From the NCBI GenBank assembly GCA_963920525.1, contig OY986438.1, positions 47,156,788-47,220,787 on the forward strand: a DNA stretch of 64,000 bases, written 5' to 3'. Source of the stretch: Dichetophora obliterata. Taxonomy: Eukaryota > Arthropoda > Insecta > Diptera > Sciomyzidae. A program made the position numbers and the translations under genes. The first letter of the stretch is position 1, and each line of letters opens with the position of its first letter. The notes under the pieces were generated by a model, which worked only from the letters and a program-made list of their open reading frames with translations, was not told the DNA's origin and made no database searches. Below are positions 36,572-48,251 of this stretch, piece after piece.

Positions 36572-37478
36572 CACTCTAAAAAATTTTGGTTGAAATTTAC
36601 TACAATACTTGCAGGCAACAGTTTTGCTGCTGTTTCTGTATTAAATTAACACACCTACTAAAATTCAACATTTGTTTAACTTTTAACATTGTACTAAAAC
36701 TCAACGCTGAATTTACTATTGATGTTATAGTAAAATTAAACATGACTGCGTTATTTCATTTCAGCAAGTATAGTTACATTTTTGCATTGAAATCATGCTT
36801 AAAAATGTGGCGATATTTGTATATCGGTATGGTTTGATCCAATATACTTAGTGAACAATTGAAAAAGGCATTTTTGTTATTTGACAAACTTTTTTTTAAT
36901 ACACGATGACGCGAGTGCACTTCATAAAAGTTCTAAGTAAAGAATATCCTACTGTATTTTGGAAGAAAGGGCTTTCTTTTACTAATACATATTGCTTGAC
37001 TTGACTTTTTAACTGACTGAAAATATTTGTGCTTAACATAATTAATTTTATTTAAAACAACAGCACCAAAAACAAAAGTCCTTACGCGATTATAAGCAAA
37101 CTGGAATGAGAAATAAATGCATGCCTGCACGACTGTTACCGTTGTTGAAAGTTAAACAATCGCTGCATTTTTAAACAGTTAATGTAGTAGTATAAATTTT
37201 TGCTACTGATATTGTAGCAAAATCCAATTTCTGATGTTTAACTTTACTGAAATATATGCTAAATTTAATAATTTTTAGATTGCTTCAAAAATTGATTTCA
37301 ATTGATATTTTTATTGACGCAAATAAAACAACATGTGTTTAATTTTACTTTAATTTACGTTTTAGTTGAAAAAATTAAAGATTACTTTAAAAGTTGTGGG
37401 AAAATTACAATTCTATTGAATTTTCAACAAATTATTACTACTACAATAGTCGTAAACTTACACTTATTTTTTAGAGTG
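36572..37478. mobile_element. TA-flanked MITE
   Basis: CACTCTAAAAAAT (36572-36584) is repeated inverted at 37466-37478. TA lies on both sides (36570-36571 and 37479-37480), a Tc1/mariner-type duplication. Subterminal TACTACAATA-like motifs occur near both ends and AGTTAAACA/AAATTAAACA motifs recur through the interior. 907 bp, no transposase domain. Confidence 0.75.
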
Positions 37479-37480
37479 TA

Positions 37481-39390
37481 GCTCTTGGCTCGTCCACGGA
37501 CGCTGCAGAGATGGTTTGGGTGCATCTGCTAAATTAAAAAAGGCCCGATTATATGAGGCAAAGCTCGTATTTATTGATTTATATGGTCGGGTAATATGAT
37601 ATACCTGCATATTTTGTAAAATACACAAATATTGACAAGAACATACATATAAGCATAACGGTAACGGAAAAAGACACGTGCTGCAGTTTTATGCGCGCTC
37701 TCATGCTGCGCTGCGTTTGCTCTTATTGTTGGGAAATTAATTTGTCGATGTAGCCGCTATTTTTTTGAGTGCGCTTTGTGAGTGAAGTACGAGAAAACTG
37801 AAGCAGAATTGAAAGATTGTATACATTAATCTGTAAGTGTTTGAATACAGTTAACCATTAATGAGTTGAGTTCTTTAATTTCTGAAGTTTATTTTTATAA
37901 AAATAACCTGATTGTTTTGATAACCGAATTCGGCTATTGTGATATAGTCAAAGTTGGGTAATGTGATATACCCCTCTGAGTTATCAATTATAAATTATTA
38001 TTGTAATAAAGTGCAGATGTTGATAAACAAAAGATCGTAAGTGGGATCCAGAACAAGGAGAAAGGCTATTTTGGTAGTCAGAGAAGGAGCAATGGTCTTC
38101 CTTTTGGCGTCAAAGACATTTGTAGTTCCATTTACTTGCGTATTCGTATTCAGTTACTTTTGTTTATTTTTTTTTTCTTTTATGTAAGTTCCACTGAAAT
38201 AATTAAATTTTTTATATTTTTCTTGTGCTGTAAGTGCTATTTTGTTATACTTTTCTAAAAAAAAATCAATATTATAATATATCTACTTATATACCAGTGT
38301 TTTTATTTTGGTTGAAAGAACTATGCTGCTGTTGATTTCTATGTTGATATACCATATCAGATTACCAAAACGTGGTACATCACCTTACCCGTCAAGTTTT
38401 TTACATGGGGGTTACAGAGCTCCGAAGTCGTAATACATCGCACAATGCATAAAAAACTATCCTGTGCAATACGGTACAAGCTAACGCAAGAAAATTACGG
38501 GTAATTATAAAAATAAAAATACCTATATCACATTACCCGAAGTTACTCTTAATCAAAAACTCTATTTTTAGGTTTTGGACGATGCTGACGTTGAACTTAT
38601 GACATCGACTAGTGGGGATTCCAACCAAATGAAACCTCCGGGGATTCTTCAAAATTTAACTCAACATTAGCATCGAAGTAGGGATAGTAAACTACGCGCC
38701 ATGCTGGGCACCGTATGAGACAAAAAAAAATACTGGTTGTTGTTTGTTAACTCTAACAGCTGTTATCTCTGAACCCGTTTACGCACACTAGGTCCCTTTT
38801 TTAATTCCAGGTCACATATTCTAACGAGTTAGTTTAAAAAATGTACCTGTTTTCCGTGGCATTGTGAAAAAGTGCCACATTTCTGAATAACATAAAACTT
38901 GTTTAATAGTAATTGTTGATTGATAACTCAAACTTTCTACATACAAACATAATTTCTATATATTTAAAAAAAAACTATCTCAGATATAAGTTTTATAAAA
39001 CTGATATAAAAAGGAAGACTCTGATCTGGAACTTATACTTTACTAGCTGCCAGCGCAAGGCAGCAAAAAAGACAAAGCAACTTTTTTACAGGTCTTACAA
39101 TAATTCTGCCATTGGAGTGGTTTCTTTATTTTTTGTTAAATTTATTTCCTTGGAGATTTTTATTGAATTTGAGTGCGTAATCAAAATGTTCATTATGCTA
39201 TTAATTTTCTATTGCTTCTTAGGTTATTGTGTAGGGAATATATTGCTAATAATTGCAAAAACAATTAAATTTTAATGTATCTGTATGGACGTTAAATTTG
39301 GTTGTGCAAATAGCCACCTTTCAGTTAAACACTAGTTTCTAGCGAAGCAAAATTCGTTTGAATTCTATGGTGCACTTCGGCAGATTCGTC
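37481..39390. other. Region with a recurring GGGTAATRTGATATA motif, otherwise unassigned
   Basis: GGGTAATATGATATACC (37589-37605), GGGTAATGTGATATACCCC (37956-37974) and the inverted TATATCACATTACCCG (38524-38539) share a core, with a weaker match near 38349-38360. The pair 37956/38538 could be ends of a ~580-bp element. The 120-codon frame at 38913-39275 lacks an ATG start and shows no known domain. Confidence 0.4.
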
Positions 39391-39624
39391 GAACTCCAAT
39401 GAATATCGTAAAAATAAGAAGCAAGAAGAACAGACGGCAACTCCGGTAGAGTTAAAGGTTTGATCTAAAAAGAGCTACTGCTTTAATGTCATCTTATATA
39501 TTAATAGGCAAACATCAAAGGCTGTCGTACATTTTTTCGATATTAATTTTAGAATAAGGGCAGTGAAACTTATATCATTCGAAAGGTACTGCGCCCTTTA
39601 TTTGCAAAATCATAGATTTTAAAT

Positions 39625-40260
39625 TTATGACCTCTGATCCGAAATATTAACGTTGAAAGTTTCATCTCAGGGCTAGGAAGAGGTAGAATGGTGAATGAGG
39701 TATCAAATGAAAGATCTGACTGCACAGTATGATTACATTTTAGATTGGTGACCTGAAAGAGCATTAATGAAATAAAAGCTAAACTGTAACAAATGGAAGA
39801 ATATAATGTAAGAGGGAATTTTAGACATTGATAAGGTGTGCAAAAAAATCTTCCGACATTTTGCGCCATCTCTTACGGATACCCTACAATAAGCATTTTT
39901 TTTATACTACAAGAGTGAATATATATTGTGATGGTGAAATTTTTTACAAATAGTGAAGTGGGAAAAATGTCAGTAATTTTTATATAACAATTATAGCGAT
40001 ATCTCGAAAACTATAGATATTGTCAGTACAACGAATTTTTGTATGAAAAGTCGTTGGTTGAGAAATATATCGGTATACTAAACCTTCTTGGTAATATTTT
40101 CCACAGATATTATGTTAAAAAAAAATCCCCTTAAAATGACATTAAAATTATTTAGATATCTCGAAAAATTTATGTCTTCTCAGTACAACGTATTTTCTTG
40201 AAACAAGGTCAACGCCTCAGAATGAGGAAAAAACTATTGATATTTCAAGTTTTGACTTTG
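39625..40260 (+). repeat. Direct repeat, copy 1 of pair
   Basis: Shares with 41465-41910, in order: AAATATTA(A/G)CGTT, AAATGGAAGA, AATTTTAGAC, ATCTCTTACG, GTGAATATATATT, GATGGTGAAATTT, CGATATCT, TCAGTACAACG and GCCTCAGAA. Confidence 0.7.
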
Positions 40261-40454
40261 CAAGCAAATATCTCTGCAATTTTTTAATCGATTTCCAACA
40301 AATTTTCTTTGATTGAAAGATCAATTATATGAATTTGGAGATAAAAGAAAATATTAACCGTTATCCTATCAATTTAATACTTTATATTGTTTCAAAAAAA
40401 ATTTTAAATTATTTAGATTTTGCTCAAAAAATAAGAAAAACTTTTTTGTTGTAA

Positions 40455-40480
40455 TTTTTTTTTTTTTTTTTTTTTTTTTT
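40455..40480. repeat. Poly-T tract
   Basis: Twenty-six consecutive T; could be the reverse complement of an old poly-A tail, but no retroelement adjoins it. Confidence 0.8.
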
Positions 40481-41464
40481 GTCTTATTACATTTTACTTT
40501 TTGACACTCTTTCATATGACATATCATTTATTTGCAAAAATTTCCTCATTTTGACACATAATTCCATAAACAGTTTCTGTCATCGAAATTCATGAGCTTA
40601 CCCCTATGATTTTTTGATGAAAATTTAATTTTTCAAAATGTTGTTTTTACATTTTTTACAAAGTTCTACAGCTCTACATATAATTTATGTGAAAAAAATT
40701 TCAAACCACTCCAAAGTTATATACACAAATCTATGTTTAAAGCAATTTCGCATTTCTTGTTGGCGCAGCGACAATATGTACCTAGCTTAGCAAAAAATAC
40801 TAAAAATTCAATTTTTAATTAAAAGTTAAAGTATTTTGTTCTTAAAAATTGTGTATTCAGTTTTTGAAAATTTCGTTAAAAAAAGTAAACATTGATTTTC
40901 CAACATCAAATTTTGAGAATGCATTAAGAATGAATGCCTCAATACGTTAATATTTTCAAAGTTCCAAAAAATAGTGGTGCTGACTATGAAAAATGTGAAT
41001 GAAATTTTTAGTGGTCAAAAAATCTAAAATTGTTTAAGAAAGTGTTTGTAAAAAAGGAAACCGCAATAAAGACCAATTCAAGGTCTTTAAAATATGTCTT
41101 GAACATTTTCTTGTAGGACTAACGGCTTAGAAGATATAGTTGTTTGTGTACATGTCCGAATGACAGTTTTTGTTTTTCTTTATAATTTTTCACTGTGTAT
41201 AGCTCCAAAAAAAAAATAAAAATTGAAAATTACAAAAAAAAAATATGCAAATATTTTTCTTTTTTAAAGTTCTATCGACGTGAAAAATTTGAAAAAAATC
41301 GAAATCGTCAAAATTAGTTTTTGGACAAAAGCGTCCGATTTGACATGGAATGACCGATATATAGAAATATGAGTGGGAGAAACAGTTCTTCCGTGTTTCT
41401 GAACCGATTTTGATAATTTTTTTTAAAGAAATTAGAGTAAGGAGAAGGAGTTCACCGAATATTT

Positions 41465-41910
41465 TTGTGACCTTTGACCTGAAATATTAGCGTTTAAAGA
41501 ATATTTCTTAAGTAAAACCTTAAGTATAAAAAATGGAAGAGCATGGTGTAAGAGGAAATTTTAGACGTTAATACAATGTACAAAAAACATTTTTCGCTAT
41601 CTCTTACGAATACCCTACAAAAACCATTTTTGTATGTAACGTGTGTGAATATATATTATGATGGTGAAATTTCTTATAAAAAGTAAAAAAAAATTCCCTT
41701 TATTTTTACATCAAAGTTATGACGATATCTTGAAAACTGTAGCTTTTCTCAGTACAACGTATTTTTATATGAAAAGCCCTGGTTGTGGAAAATAACGGTG
41801 TTTCAAAGTTATTGCGATAATTTGAAGCTTAAGATTTTCTTAGTACAGCACATTTTCTTAAAGCAACGTCATCGCCTCAGAACTAGAAAAAAACGATTGA
41901 AATTTCAGAA
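41465..41910 (+). repeat. Direct repeat, copy 2 of pair
   Basis: Diverged copy of 39625-40260, same orientation, about 1.8 kb downstream. Confidence 0.7.
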
Positions 41911-42033
41911 GGTTGGTCAAATTTCGGCCACAGGCGATACTATTATGATTTAATGGCCAATGAGAACGTTAAAGTTTATACAAATTTGTTCGAACAAGGG
42001 TCAAATCAAATAAGACTTTAACAGAAGGTTGGT

Positions 42034-42171
42034 CACAGCTGAATCACTCAAGAAGAGGAAATTAAGCGATTTCCGAAACAGGCTGTCTAGTCTGTTTTGT
42101 GATTGACTCTATGCAGAGTTGTTGTTTTCTTCAAACTTACTTAATCCAAAAAGCTCACAATTAAATTCATG
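42034..42171 (+). repeat. Solo arm of the 34.6-kb foldback family
   Basis: Matches the right arm of the foldback at 34954-35113 with small deletions, including a shortened TTG run. Confidence 0.7.
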
Positions 42172-42672
42172 TTAATAAAAAGTGCTGATTCAAAAATTCT
42201 GTTATAGCTTTGTTTATGTAGTTCTACACCAAATCACATTACTTGAAAATATTTAAATTGAGAATGCCTTTATTTTCACTTAATTTTAAAAGCTGTGTAT
42301 TTCTCATTAGCCAGCTTCTTAATGAACCCTAAGTTTTCGATTGCTGAAGTAATTTAAGAGTTTAATACTTGAATAAAAATTTCAAAGTCATAATCCAACC
42401 AAACACAGGATTTTCCAGTCTCTTTTGGAACAAATGTAAAAAAACTTAAAGTATATTTTCCCATCTATTTTGAATTTTTGGAGCATCTTTGTAGTACTCG
42501 TTGCGTTAGCTTGTAATTTTAATGCTCTTCACTTGTTTCAAACAGCTTGGCTATTAATTAAAACTTAAGAAAATATAACATCCAGCTATTGCTAACGAGT
42601 GCACTTCATGTCAAGCACTTAATGTCAAATCAAAACATTTATTATTCTGTCAAAATTCATTACAAAATCCCC

Positions 42673-42712
<40 letters not shown>

Positions 42713-45700
42713 TCCCACATTACAGATTTTTTTGTCATCTCACTCTATCGTTATGGTAAATGTGTAAATTATAAGAGTTGCCAACATATGTTTTTATTCA
42801 CTGCTGCTCCTAAATTTGTTGATCTAATTTAAATTTTACATTTTTTTTGGTTTTTTTTTTTTGCTGACATATAGAAATGTTTCCACTGCTGTCAACGAGC
42901 TACTTGAAAAATTTACTTTTGCAACATTTCAACAATAAATTTTGCTGTTGACATATATACATATAATAACAAGTTGTTGTTGTTTTTGTGCAGTATTTTC
43001 CACATCTGTACGGCTAAAAATAAGAATTCAAAAATATTTAGCTCATATTTTTACATTATGGCAAATAAAGCTATTTGTCAAACATAAGAAATATGAGCTC
43101 CCAACATTTGACACTTCAATTAAATATGTTGCGCCGTTAACACTCTTACCAACTTTAACAAATTAATAATATATATCTGATGACTGCTGATTGAACAGTA
43201 TTTACTATATATGTATATATATTTCATTTACCGACAGTCAGCAGAGGAAAGAGGAGGGGAAAGTGATTGGTAAACTTGCTTAACTGCTACACCCAAAATA
43301 GGAAGTTTGGCTGAAACTTAAAAGTTGTTTCTTAACTAACACATTATTTATGACCAGACATGGACAGACAGACTGACTTGATGGCATGAGTATTGCGAGT
43401 GCCAGTTGCAATTTGTTGGCGTCAGCTACGAACAGCTAAAGTTGACACTTAAACAGGAACTCTTGTCTAGTAGCCGGTTTTCGGTTTTAATTGCACGATA
43501 TAAAAGGAGTTTTTCGAATCAGGTGAAAATGTGTTGAAAAACACATATTAAAATATACCGAAAGAAACAACTGGATACAAGTCTGTTTAAGGAATTGCAC
43601 ATAATAATTGAGCGTACATGCACCAGTCCAAAAAAGTTAACCAGATTATTATTAATTTTTTTCAGCAAACAATCCAATCAAATATGTACTTTTTTTATAA
43701 AACTTTTGCCTATTTAAGCCTCTTATAACCAAACGAGTGAGGTCAAATATTACGTGTCTAGAAGTTACATAAAAGGCTTAGCAACTAATTTCCTCCATTT
43801 TGCCTCCACTCCACATCATGTCATCCACCTCAACCACTCTTTGCAACACTCTTAGATGACGATAGACTTTGTTTAAATATGGCAATGCTGTCAAATCAAG
43901 TCGCATGAACATAATCCGCTGTATTGTATGTACTCTTGTTATTGTTGTGGTTATGTTGACAAGTGTCGTGTTTTTGTTGTTGTTGTTTTAATTGTTATTA
44001 TAGCTTTTTATTACTGCGGTTCTTGTTAATAAATATCATGACGCATTCAATTTGTTCACTTTTGTAGGTGTCGAACTGGAAAAGTCGTTTATTAATTAAA
44101 ACGAAAAAGATATAAAAAAAGAACCAAAAATGTGTAAATTAAAAATAAACATTGACAGCAGAAGCAATAAAAAAATTAAGCTGATACAACACAGTTCTTT
44201 TTTAACGTGTGGATGAAGTGTGAAATTTGAAGAAATCAAGCGGGCAGCCGCTGGCTGAAGGCAACAAATGAATAACAAACTTTGTCATTAAAATCACGCA
44301 TTGTTGACACTTAATTGGATTATTTTCATCGAATTGATGGCTTGATGGATTTTATTTGCTTTTATTTGATTCGCTTTGATTTGATTTTATTGTTGTGACG
44401 TGATACAATAATAATCAACAACAATTATTTGTGAGAAATTGAATGATTTTCGCTTGAGAAATTAAAATTAAATTCCTAATATTTACTAAGCAGAGTAAAA
44501 ACTCACACTCAAAACAATTTTAAAAAACTCACTAGGAAAGTTTTTTGCCCCATCCCGATATTGCAAGTGGCTCGATTGATTCGTTTGAGATCCAAGAGTG
44601 GAAAGCCTCTTCACAGAAGAAAGACTCTACTCAAATCATTTATAGCAGGTAGTTATGTACACTAGGAAGGATCGTTGTGTCCTGGAATCATTGGTTTTTG
44701 TATTCAAAATTAAACTCTAGGAAAAACCCCTTGGGAAGCGTATGGGTACGGTGAATTTATTTTCAGCTAAATTTCGTTTGAAAATATTAATTTTATACAA
44801 ATTTGCACCGTGACGTATGAGTGTCATTATATTTAAGGTATTTTATCTGAAATCATATTAAACAAAATTTATAAATAAAATTAAATTGTTTTTAAAAATT
44901 TTAGCTAACTTTGATTTAATTTTTTATGAAAATGCACTATGACGTAGAGTGTCATGAAATTTGATTGAAACTTTATTTTTCCAAAAAATTTTCAAATAAA
45001 ATTTCTTGAATTAATGGTCATTATGCAAGTAACTTTGCGTTACTGTGAACTTTTATATAAAATCAAATTTAATAAACGAAAATTATGTGAAAATTAGTTC
45101 ATCGCACCCACATGCCACCGATGAGTTTCTTCTTAGAATTTAAGGTAGAATACAAAAATCAATGATTCAATTCATTTAACTTTTTATAACTAATGTGACA
45201 GATAGAGGATTAGTCTGTATTTGGAAGAAATGTTAGTGGTGAGAAATAAGAGTAGGTTGTGACATAAACTATTCTAGTAGTCATTCCAGAGAGCCAATGA
45301 ATTATTTTCGACATTTTTTTAAGTTTTTGTGTTTTTTGTAGAGGACCCCCTACAAAAGTCATCAGAACTTATGTTGGGAGTATAATAATAATAAGGCCAT
45401 TCTATACATTTGACCTCTCTAGGGGCAATTTGGGGGAAAATTAACTTCTTGCAACATTTAATTTAATATTTTTTGTAGTGGGAGTTCTAGAAGAGTGGCA
45501 GTTCCTGAATGATAGCAGTAAAGTTTCACTTTAAGTCATCTAACTGCTGAAGCTTCCCTGGTGAGGAGGTGTTTTGTATATTTCGCCTTTTTAAATTTTT
45601 TTCTTTAAATACTGTTAAAAGTAACGCTTGACCAAAGTTTCATTACTTTTCCAAAAAAAGGCTCCAAGAAGTTAGTGTATATGAAAAGTGTAAAGTAACT

Positions 45701-45979
45701 AAAATACAGCCATACTAAGTCAATTATTTAAGGTTTTCTAGAAGATTGGGAACATATATGTACATAGGTTATTAAGTAAAAAATAACATTTTTTAGTGCT
45801 AAACGATGCCAATGACACTTAAGTGAAAGGTTTTTACCTTTAATTAAAATCAAACGTGCTGGAAACGTGAAAGGTTTTTATATGTCCAATTTATAAGTGT
45901 TTATAAGTGTGTAAAAGATGGATTAATGATTTTATTTTAATTATTACAAACTGTTTCTCGGTAGCAGCTAAAATTTTAA
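42172..45979. other. 3.8 kb of unassigned DNA
   Basis: Contains a TC microsatellite (42678-42710), GTT-type runs (near 43970-43990) and a short direct repeat of GTGACGTATGAGTGTCAT/ATGACGTAGAGTGTCAT (44811 and 44939). No gene was recognised. Confidence 0.4.
42678..42710. repeat. TC microsatellite
   Basis: Sixteen uninterrupted CT units. Confidence 0.9.
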
Positions 45980-45981
45980 TA

Positions 45982-48249
45982 GCTTATTAAGTTGGGCCGA
46001 TTTGATGAAATTATTTTCGTACGAATTTCCCCTATCAGGGGACAAAAAAAAGATAATAAAGGTATTTTTGTTTTTTGATCCGTGAAATAAAATGTACGTC
46101 CTCGTTTTGACTTTTTTGTCATTTTCCCAATATTTTTTTTCTGAAGCCCTCTAATGGTTTTCATGTAATAAAATGCGATGCGAAAAAAAAATACTGGGCT
46201 CGTTAAACCTTACTTTGCAAAATTTTAACAACATCGATCTGCAGAAAACGAAATTACATCACTGTAAATATTAGCACAGTGAAGTAGTTTGAAAGAAGAA
46301 AATTTTTTTCACACATACACTGTTTTCACTCTTCACTGTCATGATTTAATTATTATAGGTTGTCCATTGGTTTGACAACACCCGTAAATATGTAAACAAA
46401 AATATATTCTCTCTTAAATATAAATGACAACCAGGGCTTTGTGGTCTTCTATCAAAAAGTTATGTTTCAGTGTTTCGTTGCGTATTTTTTTAAAAAAGTA
46501 CAAAAGGAAAAAAATATGTTTGGTCGAACAAAAAAACGATACCTCAACTACTATCGAGTTATTGATTTTCAAAATTTTTTGCTTAGTACAATGTCTGTTC
46601 TATTCTATAGATATCAAATATCTATATCTTTACCATTATCTAATAGATATAAAAGATTGATATGTTATTTGAAAGATAGAAAAAGTACAAATAAAATAAA
46701 TTTAAGCAATAATTTGAATTTTGCAAGCAGTTTTATATTACTTTTGCTTTTAATTAGTGATAAAACCGTTATTTTTAAAATTTGTAGCATTAAGGTGTCA
46801 AAAACATATTTTATATTTAAAGCCTACAGTTAATATCTTTCATTAAATATATAGAAATCCATATTCGTTTTAATCCAACTCTAAATTTAATATATTTGTT
46901 GCATTGATCAACTATTTAACTTAATAAAATGAAAGCTGTTGACCAAAACTGATCAGCTAAAAGTTGAAAATTTTGTCTACTGTGTAAACTGAAGCATCAA
47001 ATTTAAAAAGGGTATATGCAAAACTTGACTGTAAAGTCTTGATGAGTATAAACCAAGATAAAGTTGTCATTTCTGTAACCAACTGTGTATTCAGTTAGTG
47101 ATAGACTGAAACGAAATTGAGTATAACACATTAAAGTAGTTGTCAAATATGTAAAGTCAAAACGTTCAGAAAAATGTTTTAATAATATCTGATACCTGCG
47201 ATTTCCAAATAAAGACCATTTTTTCATTCCTGACATTTTATGTCATTACTGCAATCACTCAAAAAACACAAAATGCCTACAAATTAATTTCATGACGTAA
47301 TGCCCTGAACAGATTTAAACTTACTTTAGGGCAGCGATGATCAAAACTTGCTCTCGAGCTAAGAGCTTTTTCAGCCATGCTTACTTGTATAAATTCTGGC
47401 GTCGCTAAAAAGCTTTCAGCCTGCAGACTTACTTATTGTAGCTTCAGTTTTATTTTACATTTATCCATTTTTCAAAAGAAAAAAGGGACTTTTGGCGGAA
47501 TTACCCCCATATTTTAACTTTTATAAGCAAAATGCTGTGAAAACACTCAATCTATATGTAAAAATATGTCTTCTATGAAATTTATATCTTAACTGACTTT
47601 TCTTTTCAATATTCAATTTTTTAAATATTCATAAAATTTAAAAATTTTTCGTGTTGTGTGTGTCTGTATACATTATTTATATTATTTCAATATTGATTTA
47701 CACAACAAAACATTCTCATTACCTTTTTAAAAACTCAATAAAATTTTCAAACAAAACAAACAAATAGTAGAAAACGTAGTAGAAAAAGCAGTTTCTTTGG
47801 GTATTTAGTACTACGAAAAAGTATGATATTTAGGCAACTGAGCTATATTTTTTCATTAAAAAATTGCTCTTTTGCTCTCCTTTTCAATTTTACGAGTGTA
47901 TATCTTTCTTCTTGTGAGAAAACGTCAAACGAATGGACAACCTGTAGTAACGAAATCATGTTCACTGTATTAATATTCACAGTGATGTAACATTGTTTTC
48001 GGCCGATCAATTTCGTTAAAATTTTGCAAAGTAAGGTTTTACGAGCCCAGAAATTTTTTTGGCATCGGATTTCCAAAAAATACCCATTTAGTGGCTCCAG
48101 TATAAAAGCATTGGAAAATTACAGAATAGTTGTAATAAGGGGTACATTTTATTTCACGGAGAAAAAATACCCCTAGAAACTTTTTTTTTTTTGTTGATCT
48201 AATAGGGAAAATTTTACAAATAATTTCATAAGATCGGCCAACCCTAAGC
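45982..48249. mobile_element. Long-TIR DNA element, 2.3 kb, family unknown
   Basis: The left arm (45982-46290) and right arm (47930-48249) are inverted imperfect copies. Shared blocks are GCCGAT(T/C)(T/-)..ATGAAATTATTT, CCGTGAAATAAAATGTAC, CTTACTTTGCAAAATTTTAAC and TTACATCACTGT. The ends read GCTTA with TA on both sides (45980-45981 and 48250-48251), compatible with Tc1/mariner-like insertion. The interior (46291-47929) has frames up to 130 codons (46441-46833) with no recognised transposase motif. Confidence 0.65.
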
Positions 48250-48251
48250 TA

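Larger units (their letters stand above)
39391..42171. repeat. Degenerate composite repeat related to the 34.6-kb foldback
   Basis: 39395-39490 resembles the foldback loop (GTAGAGTT, GTGATCTA/TGATCTAAAA, ACTGCTTTAA). 42034-42171 resembles its right arm (GATTTCCGAAA, GCTGTCTAGTC, TGTGATTGACTCTAT, AATTAAATTCATG). In between are a direct duplication and AT-rich DNA. It may represent a larger ancestor of the short foldback. No coding domain was recognised. Confidence 0.5.

Noticed and set aside
38913..39275. 120-codon frame with a hydrophobic C-terminal part
   Set aside because: No ATG start, no recognisable domain, AT-driven composition.
40455..40480. Poly-T as the tail of a reverse-oriented retroelement
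   Set aside because: No reverse transcriptase or SINE sequence adjoins it and no target duplication was found.
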